64,000 bases of DNA from NCBI RefSeq assembly GCF_020215705.1, contig NZ_JAIWNB010000030.1, positions 1-64,000 of the forward strand. Reading direction: 5' to 3'. The position numbers and the translations under genes were made by a program. This stretch comes from Nonomuraea aurantiaca. GTDB taxonomy: Bacteria; Actinomycetota; Actinomycetes; Streptosporangiales; Streptosporangiaceae. The first letter of the stretch is position 1. Each line of letters starts with the position of its first letter. Shown piece after piece: positions 7,391-17,038 of the stretch. Below the pieces are notes generated by a model, which worked only from the letters and a program-made list of their open reading frames with translations, was not told where the DNA came from and did no database searches.

Positions 7391-10300
7391 GCTCGGCCCT
7401 GGACCGGCAGGCGTCGGCCGACTCCTGCTCCGCCAGCCGCTCGTACGCCTCCGCGAGGTCGAGCAGGGTCCCCGCGACGTCGGGATGGCCGCTTCCCAGC
7501 ACACGCTCGGTGCCCGTGAGCGCGCTGCTCAGCAGGTCCCGCGCCTCGGCGGCCCGGCCGTCGGCCAGCATGGCCTGGCCCAGCCGGCGGACGCCGAGGT
7601 GGACGTGGGCGTGGTCGTCGCCGTAGGCGTTCCTGAACACCTGGATCGCCCGCTCCTGGTGGTCCCTGGCCAGCTTCGGCTCGCCGGTGTCCAGGTAGAC
7701 CAGGCCGAGGTTGGTCAGCGGCATGCCCACCTCGCCGTGGCCGGGGCCGTAGCAGAACTCGAGTATCGACAGCGCCCGCTCGTGGCTGACTCTGGCGTCA
7801 TCGAAGCGGCCCGACAGGCGCAGCGCGTACCCGAGCTTGTCGAGGGTGTGGGCGACCTCGGGGTGCTCGTCGCCGTACACGGCGGTGAGCATGGACGCGG
7901 CCTGCTCCTGCAGCTTGACGGCCCGCTGCGGGCGGCCGGTGTCCTGGACTATCAGCCCCAGCCCGGACAGGGTGTGCGCGACGTCCGGGTGGTCGGGGCC
8001 GAGGATGGTCCGCGCGGTGGCCAGCGCCTTGGTCAGCCATTCCTGGCCGGCGCGCAGGTCGCCCGCCGTCCACGCGGCGAAGCCCAGTTCCCGGCTGACG
8101 CGGGCGATCTCTCTGCGATCCGGCTCCCGTCGGGCGGTCAGGATGGCCAGGGCGCGTTCGAGGGTACGCCTGGCCTCGGGCAGGCGGCGCTGGCAGACCA
8201 GCACGTCGCCGAGCCGGCGCAGGACCCGCGCCACGGCCGGGTCGTCGCCGCCCAGGGCCCGTTCGGCCAGGACCAGTGCCTGCTCCTGGGCGGCGCGGGC
8301 GCCGTTGACGTCGCCGGTGAGCTCCAGCAGGTTGCCGTGGGCGGACAGCACGGCCGCCAGGTCGGCGTCGGCGCCCGGCTGCCGCCTGACCAGCCGCAGC
8401 GCCAGCTCGAACAGCTCCTGCGCCCGCTCGAACGCCGCCCGTACCGTGAGGTAGTGGCCGGAGCCGCAGAGCATGCGCGCCAGGCCGGGCACGGCGATGT
8501 CCGCGCTGTCGGCCTCCTGGCCGAGGTGGATGACGTCGGGGATGACGCTGTCCCAGGTACGCCAGGTGGTGGGGTTCTCGGCGTCGGCGGGCACCACCGA
8601 GCTCAGGATCCTGACGGCGCAGGTCACCCAGGTACGCCGCTCCTCGTCGGGCAGCCTGGCCCAGACCGCCGCCTTGACGAGCGGATGCATGCGCAGCCGT
8701 CCTCTGTCCCGCTCGACGAGCGAGTGGCGCAGCAGGTGGGCGATGGCGTCCTGGAGGGCCAGCTCGTCCTCGACGGCGTCCCTGAGCGCGGGCGGCAGGA
8801 CGTCCGGCATGGAGTCCAGCAGGTCGAGCGAGACGCCACCGGGGCCCAGCGTGGCGCACAGGTGCAGCAGCTCGATGGCGACCGGCGAGGCCTGCGCGAC
8901 CCGCTCGAAGGCGAGCTGCCAGACCGTGGCGAACGCCTTGTCGCGGGTGAGCAGCTGGTCGGCGCGGCGGCGGAACAGATCGCCGTACTCATCCAGCTTC
9001 ATGCCGGTCTGCTCGCTGTAGGCGGCGGCCTGCTCCAGCGCGAAGGGCAGGTCACCGAGCTGCTCGGCCAGCGCCCAGGCGCCGCTGGTCCTGGCCACGC
9101 GCGTGGACAGGAAATCGACTGACTCGGCCCGGGAGAAGGAGCCCACGCGCACGCCCACGGCCAGCTGGCCCCAGGCGGGGTTGCGCGAGGTCACGATGAC
9201 GTGCCCGGCCCGCAGGGACGACAGGAACGCCTCGATCAGCGTGCCGTCCTCGACGTCGTCGAGGATGAGCAGCCAACGGTCCATTCCGGCCAGGCGCTCG
9301 GCCAGCGCGGCGAGGATCTCGCCGCGGTCGGCCTGCTGACGTACGCCCAGGCGCAGCGCCAGCTCCGCCAGCACGCTCCAGAAGGCGACGGGTTCGACGG
9401 CCGGCGCCTCCCAGACCACGTCGTAGTCGGCGGCGTGCCGGTGCGCGTACTCCAGGGCGGTCTGCGTCTTGCCGGTCCCGCCGAGCCCGTGCAGCGCCAC
9501 CACCCGGGGCGGCGGGCGGGTCGTCGGCTCGGTCAGCGCGGCCTCGATCTCGGCCAAGATCTCCTGGCGGCCGGAGAACACGTGGTTGCGCGAGGGCAGG
9601 TTGGTGATCCGCCGCGGCGGCGCGTCCTGGCGCGGCGGCGGGACGGGGCTGCCGTCGAGTCCCGGGTCGTGCAGCAGGATCGCCTGGTGGGTGGCCTGCA
9701 GCGCCGGGGCGGGGTCCACGCCGAGCTCCTCGGCCAGGATCCGGCGGACCCGGTCGTAGACGTTGAGCGCGTCGCCCTGCCGCCCGCACCGGTAGAGCGA
9801 GCGCATGAGTTGGGCGACGGACCGCTCGCGCAGCGGATGCTCGCTGACGCGCTGCTCCAGCCGCGGCAGCGCCTCGGCGTGCCGCCCCAGGGCCAGCTCG
9901 GCATCGGTCCTGCCCTCCTCGGCGCTGAAGCGTAACTCCTCGAGCCTGATGGCGTCGCACTGCGCCCACGGCTCGGTGGCGAACTCCGTCAGCGCCGGAC
10001 CGCGCCACAACTCCAGCGCCTGCCCGTACAGGGCCACGGCCTCCGTCCAGTCCTGCTGGGCCAGCGCGCGGGCGCCCTGCTCGACCAGCCGCTCGAAGCG
10101 GAAGGCGTCGACCTTCTCCGGCTCGACGACGACGCGGTAGCCGGAGCCGTACGACTGCAGGATGTCGGCGCCGTTCAGCGCCTTGCGCAGGCGTGACACA
10201 TGCGCGTGCAGCGCGCTGAGCGCGCTCTTGGGCGGTGTGCCGCCCCAGACGTGCTCGATGAGCTGGTCAGAGCTGAGGACCTCACCCTGGTGGAGGAGGA

Positions 10301-10394
10301 GGACTGCGAGAATGGCCATCCGCTGCGGTCCGCCGAGCGCGACGGAGCCGCCATCGACCAAGACGTCGAACGTGCCCAGAATCCGGATGTCCAC
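7353..10394 (-). CDS. SARP/AfsR-type transcriptional regulator with NB-ARC and TPR domains
   Basis: A 1013-residue regulator. Residues 1-95 are an OmpR-like winged-helix DNA-binding domain; 96-245 are the bacterial transcriptional activation domain typical of SARPs. A P-loop (GLGGTGKT, residues 303-310) opens an NB-ARC-like STAND ATPase. The C-terminal 400 residues are TPR units with recurrent YGDDHPEVA, LGLVYLDTGEP and ALAL motifs. The GTG start at 10394 has a strong GAGGAG 4-5 nt upstream and begins exactly at the conserved DIRILGTFDV; upstream in-frame codons are not used. It is divergent from the GH13 gene across 85 nt and may regulate it and/or the protease genes downstream. Confidence 0.92.
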   Translation of the reverse strand: MDIRILGTFDVLVDGGSVALGGPQRMAILAVLLLHQGEVLSSDQLIEHVWGGTPPKSALSALHAHVSRLRKALNGADILQSYGSGYRVVVEPEKVDAFRFERLVEQGARALAQQDWTEAVALYGQALELWRGPALTEFATEPWAQCDAIRLEELRFSAEEGRTDAELALGRHAEALPRLEQRVSEHPLRERSVAQLMRSLYRCGRQGDALNVYDRVRRILAEELGVDPAPALQATHQAILLHDPGLDGSPVPPPRQDAPPRRITNLPSRNHVFSGRQEILAEIEAALTEPTTRPPPRVVALHGLGGTGKTQTALEYAHRHAADYDVVWEAPAVEPVAFWSVLAELALRLGVRQQADRGEILAALAERLAGMDRWLLILDDVEDGTLIEAFLSSLRAGHVIVTSRNPAWGQLAVGVRVGSFSRAESVDFLSTRVARTSGAWALAEQLGDLPFALEQAAAYSEQTGMKLDEYGDLFRRRADQLLTRDKAFATVWQLAFERVAQASPVAIELLHLCATLGPGGVSLDLLDSMPDVLPPALRDAVEDELALQDAIAHLLRHSLVERDRGRLRMHPLVKAAVWARLPDEERRTWVTCAVRILSSVVPADAENPTTWRTWDSVIPDVIHLGQEADSADIAVPGLARMLCGSGHYLTVRAAFERAQELFELALRLVRRQPGADADLAAVLSAHGNLLELTGDVNGARAAQEQALVLAERALGGDDPAVARVLRRLGDVLVCQRRLPEARRTLERALAILTARREPDRREIARVSRELGFAAWTAGDLRAGQEWLTKALATARTILGPDHPDVAHTLSGLGLIVQDTGRPQRAVKLQEQAASMLTAVYGDEHPEVAHTLDKLGYALRLSGRFDDARVSHERALSILEFCYGPGHGEVGMPLTNLGLVYLDTGEPKLARDHQERAIQVFRNAYGDDHAHVHLGVRRLGQAMLADGRAAEARDLLSSALTGTERVLGSGHPDVAGTLLDLAEAYERLAEQESADACRSRAERILARGRSPIQG

Positions 10395-10479
10395 GCGTCT
10401 CCTCTCCTCTTGCCTGCGACTGTAACCCGGTTCAGATTGGGCAGACAGGCACGAATACCCAGCCAAGGAGCCCGGCGCC
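10395..10479. promoter_or_regulatory. Short divergent promoter region, SARP / GH13
   Basis: Only 85 nt separate the two divergent starts. It contains both Shine-Dalgarno sequences (GAGGAG on the minus strand, AAGGAG at 10467-10472 on the plus strand). SARPs bind direct repeats near promoters; I see no clean heptamer pair. Confidence 0.45.
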
Positions 10480-12516
10480 ATGGCGAACATCGGCGAGATC
10501 ATCGGCCAAGCCCCGCCCCGAAGCATTTGGGAGGCCGTCTGGCCCCAGCGTGAGAGCTACCACCCGTCGCCGGCCGACTGGCGGGACGAGGTCATCTACT
10601 TCCTGCTGCCCGACAGGTTCAGCGACGGCCGCGAGCACGGGCGCGACCTCGTCGACCGGGCCCGGCCGGCGAACTCCCGCCCGGCCGGGTGGATGTGGAA
10701 CCGGTGGGCGGCCTCCGGCCGGGACCGCTTCCAGGGCGGCACCCTGCGGGGGGTCATCTCCAAGCTCGATTACCTGCGCGACCTCGGCGTGACCGCGCTG
10801 TGGATCGCTCCGGTGTGGAAGCAGCGGCCCGTCACGACCGTGGACGGCGTCCCCGCCCCGGACGACCCCCACGGCTACTCCGTCCAGCACTTCCTGGACG
10901 TCGACCGCAGATTCGGCACCCGCGAGGACCTGGTGGAGCTGGTCGGCAAGGCCCACGAGCACGGCATCCGCGTCATCCTCGACATCCTCATCAACCACAC
11001 CGGCGAGAACTGGGACTACGACCTCGGCACCCCCGGCTCCCCCCAGTACGTGGTCCGCCCGCCGTACGCGGGCCGGAACGGGAAGCTGCCGTTCGGCGCC
11101 TGGCGTGACGGCACCGGTGGGCGCCTGCCGCACGGCACCGCGCCCACCGAGCCCGACCACGGCGTGTGGCCGAGCGAGCTGCACGACCCCGATGCCTACA
11201 CCAGGGCGGGCGGCGACGGGCTCGGCTGGGGCCAGGGCGGCGACGACGAGCCGGACGCGCCCTACCGGCGGGCCGACTGGTTCAGCCGGGACCTCGACCA
11301 GTCCAAGGAGCTGCAGACGCTCATCCGGATCTGGAGCTACTGGACGGCGCTCACCGACATCGACGGCGTGCGCATCGACACGCTCAAGCACGTGCCGCCG
11401 CGCGATGCCACGCTGTTCTGCGGGGCGCTCAGGGAGTTCGCCGACGGGCTGGGGAAGGCGAACTTCCTCATTGTGGGCGAGGTCGGCGGAGGCGACACGA
11501 TCGAGGAGCGCTACCTGGACCTGATCGGGCGCAACCTGAGCGCCGTCCTGGAGACCGGCGAGACGCGGCGGCTGCTGCGCGATGTCGCGCTCGGGCGGGA
11601 GGGTTTCCCCTTCCCCGACGCCGTCGAGGAGTTCTTCCGCAGGTTCGCCACACACGGGCTCTCTCATCGCTCTCTCGGGTCCGTCTACGTCTCGATGGTG
11701 GACGATCACGACGATCTGTCGATCGATCCCCAGCTCCGGTTCGGCGCGCTGACGCCACCGGGGCTGAGCGAGCCCGATCCCCGCCAGGTCACCGTCGGGG
11801 TGGCGCTGCTGCTGTACTCGCTGGGCATCCCGTGCCTGTACTACGGCCTCGAGCAGGGGCTGACGGGCCCGGAGGAGAGCGAGCGGGGGTGGCTCATGGG
11901 CGAGGGCTGGGGGCGCCGCGAGCTGTCGGGGGACCGGTATCTGAGGGAGGCCATGTTCGGGCCGGAGCATCCGCGTAAGGCGGGCGCCGCCGGGCGGCCC
12001 GCCGACGGCGAGTCGCCGACCGCGGCGCACCTGTTCGACACCGATATGGTCGGGTTCGGCCCGTACGGCACCACGAACCACCACGTCTTCGACCAGGACA
12101 ACGAGATTTACCAGCGGGTCAGGATGCTGCTGTCCGCGCGGGCGGCCCACCGGGCGCTGCGGGCCGGCCGACAGTACCTGCGCAGGCTCGGCCGAGCCGA
12201 CGGCGGCTACGCGCTCCCCCGGCCCGGCGACGTCCTGTGCTGGTCGCGCGTCCTGGCCGGGACCGAGGTGGTGTGCGTGGTCAACCCGAGCCTGACCGAG
12301 ACGCGCGGCGCCCTCGTCGAGATCGACGGCGCCCTCAACGCCCGCACGCAGGAGCTCACCGTGGTCGCCAACACGGCCGAGATCGGCGGGGTGACGAAGC
12401 ACCCGCTCAGGTCGGCCCTGACCGTGCTGCCCGGCCCGGGTGCCTCGCGCCACATCGAGCTGCAGGATCTGCCTCCGGCATCCGCGCTGGTCCTGACGAA
12501 CCAGCCGGTCAACTAA
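10480..12516 (+). CDS. GH13 family alpha-glucan hydrolase/transglycosylase
   Basis: A 678-residue enzyme with the four GH13 conserved regions: DILINHTGEN (region I), GVRIDTLKH with the nucleophile Asp (region II), LIVGEV with the acid/base Glu (region III) and SMVDDHDD (region IV, replacing the more common FVDNHD). It has the (beta/alpha)8 barrel opening YLRDLGVTALWIAPVW and a C-terminal beta domain. No signal peptide is visible, so it is probably cytoplasmic and acts on glycogen-type or imported maltooligosaccharides. The ATG has AAGGAG 7-12 nt upstream. It converges with the GMC oxidoreductase, whose stop is 3 nt away. Exact specificity (amylase, glucosidase, trehalose-related) cannot be read from motifs alone. 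Confidence 0.9.
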   Translation: MANIGEIIGQAPPRSIWEAVWPQRESYHPSPADWRDEVIYFLLPDRFSDGREHGRDLVDRARPANSRPAGWMWNRWAASGRDRFQGGTLRGVISKLDYLRDLGVTALWIAPVWKQRPVTTVDGVPAPDDPHGYSVQHFLDVDRRFGTREDLVELVGKAHEHGIRVILDILINHTGENWDYDLGTPGSPQYVVRPPYAGRNGKLPFGAWRDGTGGRLPHGTAPTEPDHGVWPSELHDPDAYTRAGGDGLGWGQGGDDEPDAPYRRADWFSRDLDQSKELQTLIRIWSYWTALTDIDGVRIDTLKHVPPRDATLFCGALREFADGLGKANFLIVGEVGGGDTIEERYLDLIGRNLSAVLETGETRRLLRDVALGREGFPFPDAVEEFFRRFATHGLSHRSLGSVYVSMVDDHDDLSIDPQLRFGALTPPGLSEPDPRQVTVGVALLLYSLGIPCLYYGLEQGLTGPEESERGWLMGEGWGRRELSGDRYLREAMFGPEHPRKAGAAGRPADGESPTAAHLFDTDMVGFGPYGTTNHHVFDQDNEIYQRVRMLLSARAAHRALRAGRQYLRRLGRADGGYALPRPGDVLCWSRVLAGTEVVCVVNPSLTETRGALVEIDGALNARTQELTVVANTAEIGGVTKHPLRSALTVLPGPGASRHIELQDLPPASALVLTNQPVN

Positions 12517-12519
12517 GGG

Positions 12520-14325
12520 TCAACCAGAAAGGTGGTCCGCCAACCGCATCGCCAAGGCCGTGAGCGTCAGCGAGGGGTTCGCGGCCGGCGATGTCGGGAA
12601 GACCGACAGGTCGCAGACGTAGAGGTTGTCGTGCCCCCACGCCTTCAGGTCGGGGTCGACCACGCCCATGCCGGGATCCTCGCTCATCCGCAGCGTGCCG
12701 ACCTCGTGACCGACCGCCCCGAGATCGGCGGTGAACGGCTCCGAGGCCGCCGGGTCGCCGCCCAGGATGCGGATGATCCGGCCGCCGATCTCCCGTACCG
12801 CGGCGAGGTAGCCGGGGATCTCGACCGGCTTCATCGTGATCACCGGCCGGCCGGTGTCCGGGTCCAGCTCGACGGTGTTGCCGTCGAGCAGCGGCACCGA
12901 CGGGAAGAAGACGATCTCGCAGTCCATCCTGGAGACGTCCGCGTGCGCCGGGACGGCGTCCTCGTCCACCCGGTACTGGTTGAGCCCCACACCCATCTCC
13001 ACCACAACGTTGAGCGGCGTCGAAGCGACCGAGCCGCGCAGCAGGATCTTGACCGAGTCGTGCGCGGCGTAGCCGGGCGCGTCGCTCGGCAGCGTGAACT
13101 TCCAGACGTACGTGGGGTGGTCGGTGATCCCCTTGCCCACCCACTCGTTGTCGACCCGCGCCCGCCGGGCCAGCACGGCGCTGCCCACGGTGCCGGCCGC
13201 CATGATCACACGTCCGCCGTCCGCGACGTGGAACACCCGGTCCTTCCCGGCGATCAGGTCGCGGGCCCGCACGGCCGCCACCCTGGCCCGGCCGCCCGAC
13301 CGGTCCCATTCGAACCCGACGACCTCGTGGTTGAGGTTGACGTGCAGGCTCTTGTTCCAGCCGTCGCGCAGGCGGTCCTCCATCAGCAGCGCCGCCGTCG
13401 AGAAGATCCCTGAGGGGATGCCCAGCCGGTGCGCCACCGAGTTCTCGGCCGCCACCTGCACCTCGTGCTGGCGGAAGCGCTTCATCTGGGTGCGGAGCAG
13501 CTCCTTGATCGTCCTGCGGTAGTCGCTGAGCGTCGGGCGCGTGCCGTGCATGAGGTCGGTGGCCTCGTCGTACCACTCGGTCCGCAGTTCCTCGCGGACG
13601 CCGCGCGGCCACGACTCGAACTCCCGCCCGTCCATCGGCGGGATCAGCGCCCCCCAGAAGACCGACTTCCCGCCCAGGCAGAACGCCTCGGCGACCTGCA
13701 TCCCGGCCGAGCTCGTCCGGTAGCGCTGCGACCGGTACTGGTACCACAGACCCCAGACGGTCCGGTTGGCCTCCGCGCCGGAGCTCTGCAGCCTGGGCAT
13801 GTTGCCGACGTGGGTCGAGAACAGGTACCCCCCGGCCTCCAGCACGAGGATCTGCGGCATCCGCCCGCCCTTGGCCGCGGCCATCCTCGTCAGCTCATGG
13901 GCCAGCACGCCGCCGCCCATGCCGCTGCCGACCAGGATGTAGTCGTACACCGCGCCCTCGTCCAGCTTGGGGGCGAAGTGGCGGCGGGCCGGGAGCGGGT
14001 TGGTGACGATGATGTCGTCACGGGTCGGGAACAGCTCCGACTGGGTGCCGGTCATCGTCTCGATCCGCTCGCCCGCCGCGATGTCCGCGGGCCAGGCGGT
14101 ACGGTTGCCGTCCAGCGCCTCCCAGGCCCCGTCGCAGTGGAACTTGAACTCCACGGCCGTCCCCGCGGGCGGCCTGGCGAGCTCCACCCGCCACTCGTCC
14201 GCGCCCTCCACGTAGCGGCAGGGCACGCGGGCCCGCCAGCCGTCGAGGCTGCTGAACACCCCCAGCCTCGCGTCGGGACGGATCGCCCCGCCTCTCAGCA
14301 CGATCGTGAACGTCTCCCCAGCCAT
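12520..14325 (-). CDS. GMC oxidoreductase with N-terminal starch-binding-like domain
   Basis: The 601-residue protein begins with about 100 residues resembling CBM20/CBM48 modules (VFSSLDGW, EWRVELARPPAG, VEFKFHCDGAWE, DGNR). A GMC flavoprotein follows: YDYILVGSGMGGGVLAHEL binds FAD, GHEVGTLRM supplies the active-site His, and the NLYVCDLSVFPTSPAANPS signature closes the domain. It would oxidise an alcohol or sugar hydroxyl with FAD. No signal peptide is seen. The ATG at 14325 follows GAGGGGG. A GMC enzyme carrying a starch-binding-like module beside an alpha-glucan enzyme suggests an alpha-glucan-linked substrate, which is inference only. Confidence 0.85.
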   Translation of the reverse strand: MAGETFTIVLRGGAIRPDARLGVFSSLDGWRARVPCRYVEGADEWRVELARPPAGTAVEFKFHCDGAWEALDGNRTAWPADIAAGERIETMTGTQSELFPTRDDIIVTNPLPARRHFAPKLDEGAVYDYILVGSGMGGGVLAHELTRMAAAKGGRMPQILVLEAGGYLFSTHVGNMPRLQSSGAEANRTVWGLWYQYRSQRYRTSSAGMQVAEAFCLGGKSVFWGALIPPMDGREFESWPRGVREELRTEWYDEATDLMHGTRPTLSDYRRTIKELLRTQMKRFRQHEVQVAAENSVAHRLGIPSGIFSTAALLMEDRLRDGWNKSLHVNLNHEVVGFEWDRSGGRARVAAVRARDLIAGKDRVFHVADGGRVIMAAGTVGSAVLARRARVDNEWVGKGITDHPTYVWKFTLPSDAPGYAAHDSVKILLRGSVASTPLNVVVEMGVGLNQYRVDEDAVPAHADVSRMDCEIVFFPSVPLLDGNTVELDPDTGRPVITMKPVEIPGYLAAVREIGGRIIRILGGDPAASEPFTADLGAVGHEVGTLRMSEDPGMGVVDPDLKAWGHDNLYVCDLSVFPTSPAANPSLTLTALAMRLADHLSG

Positions 14326-14436
14326 GCAAGCCCCCTCGCATGTCGCGCTAAATCTCCCGATGCTGGTATAGCCCGCGCCGCTTAACCTTCGCTTGCAGCC
14401 GGCGACAAGGGAGATGCGAGCGCGCAGGAGCACTGT

Positions 14437-16977
14437 GTGCGCATGCGAGAACGAGAGCTGGAGTCGCTGGCGGACCGCTTCGAGCTGGCCCGCCGGGGTG
14501 AGCCGGGGCTGGTCCTGATCCACGGCCCCGCCGGCATCGGGAAGAGCACCCTGCTGCGCCGGTTCCTGGCCACCCTTGACGACCAGGCGCACGTGATCGC
14601 CGCCGACGCCGTGGAGAGCGAGTCGGTCCTGCCGTACGACGTGCTCACCAGGATCGCCGGTCTGCAGCCCGCGGATCCGTTCGAGGCGGGGGCACGGCTG
14701 CGCGACCGGCTCGACGAGCTGCAGGCGGCGCGGCCGGTGGTGATCGCCGTAGACGACGCGCACTGGGCCGACTCCGTCTCGCTGACCGCGCTCGCGTTCG
14801 CCTGGCGACGGCTGCGGCCCGCCCGCGTCCTGGCCGTACTGACCAGCCCTGACCCCTACCAGCCCGCCTCGCTGCAGCCGCTGCTCACCCGCGAGATGTC
14901 GGTACGGCTGGCGCTGACCGGCATCGGCGCCCGGCAGGTGCGCGCGCTGACCCACCTGCCCCTGACCGAGCAGGCGGCCGGGCGGCTGTGCGAGCACACG
15001 GGCGGCAACCCGCGGCACATCCTGCAGGTCCTGGAGGAGACGGACCTCGACGAGCTGGCCGACCCGCAGATCCCGCTGCCGGTGCCGGGGCAGCACGCCC
15101 GCGACGCCCTGGCCCGGCTGGCCTGGTGCAGCGAGCCCGCCCGGTCGTTGGTCGAGGCGGCGGCGGTCCTGGGCTGCGACATCGCGCCGGGCGGCGGCGG
15201 GCGGGCGGCGGGCGAGGTTTCGCTCGGCGCGGCGGCCAAGCTGGCGGAGGTCGGGGCGCCGCTCTCGGCGCTGGAGGAGGCGCTGGGGGCCGGGCTGCTC
15301 GTGGAGCGGCCGACGGGTGCCGGGATCCTGATCCGCTTCTCGTACCCGCTGCTCAAGGGGGCGGTCTATCAGCACATGGGCCCCACCAAGCGGCTGCGGC
15401 TGCACGCCATGGCGGCGACGCTGACGGATGACGAGACCGCCCGGCTGGAGCACCTGCTGCGGGCCGCCGAACGTCCCGGCCCGGAGCTCGTGCGGGACAT
15501 CGCGGCGGCGGGGCGGCGCAGGGCCGCGGCGGGCGAGTGGGGGCAGGCGGCGCGGCTGCTCGCGCAGGCGGCCCGGCTGGACCGCGAGCCGGGCGCCGAC
15601 GCCGTCGAGGCCCTCCTGTTCGACGGCCGCCCGGCCGAGGCCCACGCTCTGGCGGCACGGCTCGGCGCCGACGAGACGGCCACCCGACCAGGCACCTCGG
15701 CGACGGCTCCCTCAGGGACGGACGGTGCGGCGTCCTCCTCGGCCTTCGGCGCCGGCGCGGCCTCCCCCGCAGCCCCCAGGATCGACACGGCGGACGGTCG
15801 TTTCGCGCGAGGGGTGCTGGCTCACTACGCCGGCCGTACCGATGAGGCGGTGGCGGCGCTGGCCGAGGCGCGGGCCCGGTGCGCGCGGCCCGCGCTGCTC
15901 GCCAGGATCGACGCCTGGAGCTGCCGTCCCGAGCCCGGCGACTACCTGCGCCTGATGCGTCACTCCGGCGGGGTGGGGGGCTCGCCACCGGCCAGGCTGC
16001 TCACCGCCGTCATGGGCAGCCTGGCCGGCTTCCGGCAGGGCCGCTGGGACGAGGCCGCGGCCCTGGGGCAGCTCGCCGCCGCGGTCGCCGACGAGCTCGG
16101 ACCCTGCTGGATGTCGGCGCACGCGCACGCGGTGGCGTCACTCGTCCCCGCGGCCAGGGGCGACTGGCAGCGCGCCGGACAGCACGCCGAGGCGGCCCGG
16201 CGGCTGGCCAGGGACGCGACGGCACCGGTGGCGGTCATCGGCCCCGCGTACGCCGCGGCACACCTGGCCGCCGCCCGGAACCGGCCGGACGAGGTGATCG
16301 CCCTGCTGACACCGCTGCTCGACCTGGTCACCGGCACCGGGCCCGTGCCCGCCTCGCCCGACCTGGCCGTGTACGCCCAGCCCGATCTGCCCGGCGCGAC
16401 GGCCGAGGCCGAGCGCGGGCTGCTGCCGTGGGCCGATCTGCTGCTGGACGCGCTCATCACGGAGGGCGACCTGCGCCGGGCCGGTGACGTGCCGGCCGGA
16501 TCTCCCGGTGTCCGGGCCCGGCTGCTTGCGGCGGAGCATGAGACCGAGGCGGCCAGGTCGGCGTTCGAGGCGGCGTGCGCGGAGACCGGGGAGCCGTTCG
16601 ACCGGGCCAGGACCCTCTTGGCGTACGGCTCGTTCCTGCGCAGGCTCGGCCGCCGGGCCGCGGCGGCCGAACAGCTCAAGGAGGCGCTGCGGGAGCTGGA
16701 ACGCCTGGAGGCGGTGCCCTACGCGCAACGCTGCGAGATCGAGCTGGCGGCGTGCGGGCAGCAGCACGCGGTCTCCCCTCTCGGCCTGACGCCGCAGCAG
16801 GACGCGGTGGCCCAGCTGGTGGCCGCCGGGCTGACCAACCGGCAGATCGCCCGCGAGCTGCTGCTGAGCGTCAAGACGGTCGAGTACCACATCAGCCAGG
16901 TGTACGCCCGCCTGGGCGTGTCGTCCCGCGTCGCCCTGGCCAACGGCGTCCGCGCCCGCGCGGGCTCGTCGAGCTGA
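14437..16977 (+). CDS. LAL-type LuxR-family transcriptional regulator with AAA ATPase domain
   Basis: An 846-residue large ATP-binding LuxR regulator. The P-loop GPAGIGKST lies at residues 30-38 and a Walker B-like VVIAVDDAHWAD at about 103. A long alpha-helical, TPR-like middle follows, and the C-terminal 65 residues are a LuxR helix-turn-helix (LTPQQDAVAQLVAAGLTN, then VKTVEYHISQVYARLGV). The GTG at 14437 is 6 nt after AGGAG; an ATG two codons later is possible. It is divergent from the GMC oxidoreductase across 111 nt and is its most likely local target. LAL proteins bind an inducer in the middle region; the ligand is unknown. Confidence 0.93.
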   Translation: MRMRERELESLADRFELARRGEPGLVLIHGPAGIGKSTLLRRFLATLDDQAHVIAADAVESESVLPYDVLTRIAGLQPADPFEAGARLRDRLDELQAARPVVIAVDDAHWADSVSLTALAFAWRRLRPARVLAVLTSPDPYQPASLQPLLTREMSVRLALTGIGARQVRALTHLPLTEQAAGRLCEHTGGNPRHILQVLEETDLDELADPQIPLPVPGQHARDALARLAWCSEPARSLVEAAAVLGCDIAPGGGGRAAGEVSLGAAAKLAEVGAPLSALEEALGAGLLVERPTGAGILIRFSYPLLKGAVYQHMGPTKRLRLHAMAATLTDDETARLEHLLRAAERPGPELVRDIAAAGRRRAAAGEWGQAARLLAQAARLDREPGADAVEALLFDGRPAEAHALAARLGADETATRPGTSATAPSGTDGAASSSAFGAGAASPAAPRIDTADGRFARGVLAHYAGRTDEAVAALAEARARCARPALLARIDAWSCRPEPGDYLRLMRHSGGVGGSPPARLLTAVMGSLAGFRQGRWDEAAALGQLAAAVADELGPCWMSAHAHAVASLVPAARGDWQRAGQHAEAARRLARDATAPVAVIGPAYAAAHLAAARNRPDEVIALLTPLLDLVTGTGPVPASPDLAVYAQPDLPGATAEAERGLLPWADLLLDALITEGDLRRAGDVPAGSPGVRARLLAAEHETEAARSAFEAACAETGEPFDRARTLLAYGSFLRRLGRRAAAAEQLKEALRELERLEAVPYAQRCEIELAACGQQHAVSPLGLTPQQDAVAQLVAAGLTNRQIARELLLSVKTVEYHISQVYARLGVSSRVALANGVRARAGSSS

Positions 16978-16989
16978 GGAGCCGTCGCG

Positions 16990-17038
16990 CAGCGCGTCCG
17001 TTCAGAGCGCGCGCACAGCGCGTCCGTTCAGAGCGCGC
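16990..17038. repeat. Two 23-nt direct repeats spanning the SMP-30 gene stop codon
   Basis: CAGCGCGTCCGTTCAGAGCGCGC occurs at 16990-17012 and 17016-17038, identical, with a 26-nt period. The TGA of the SMP-30 gene (17028-17030) lies in the inner copy and is repeated at 17002-17004. Confidence 0.95.

Noticed and set aside
12507..12526. GGTCAAC direct repeat around the convergent GH13 and GMC stops
   Set aside because: Only seven bases match, too short to count with the stop-spanning duplications.
14326..15645. A long N-terminal extension of the GMC oxidoreductase frame
   Set aside because: It runs antisense to the LAL regulator, and a strong Shine-Dalgarno and start exist at 14325.
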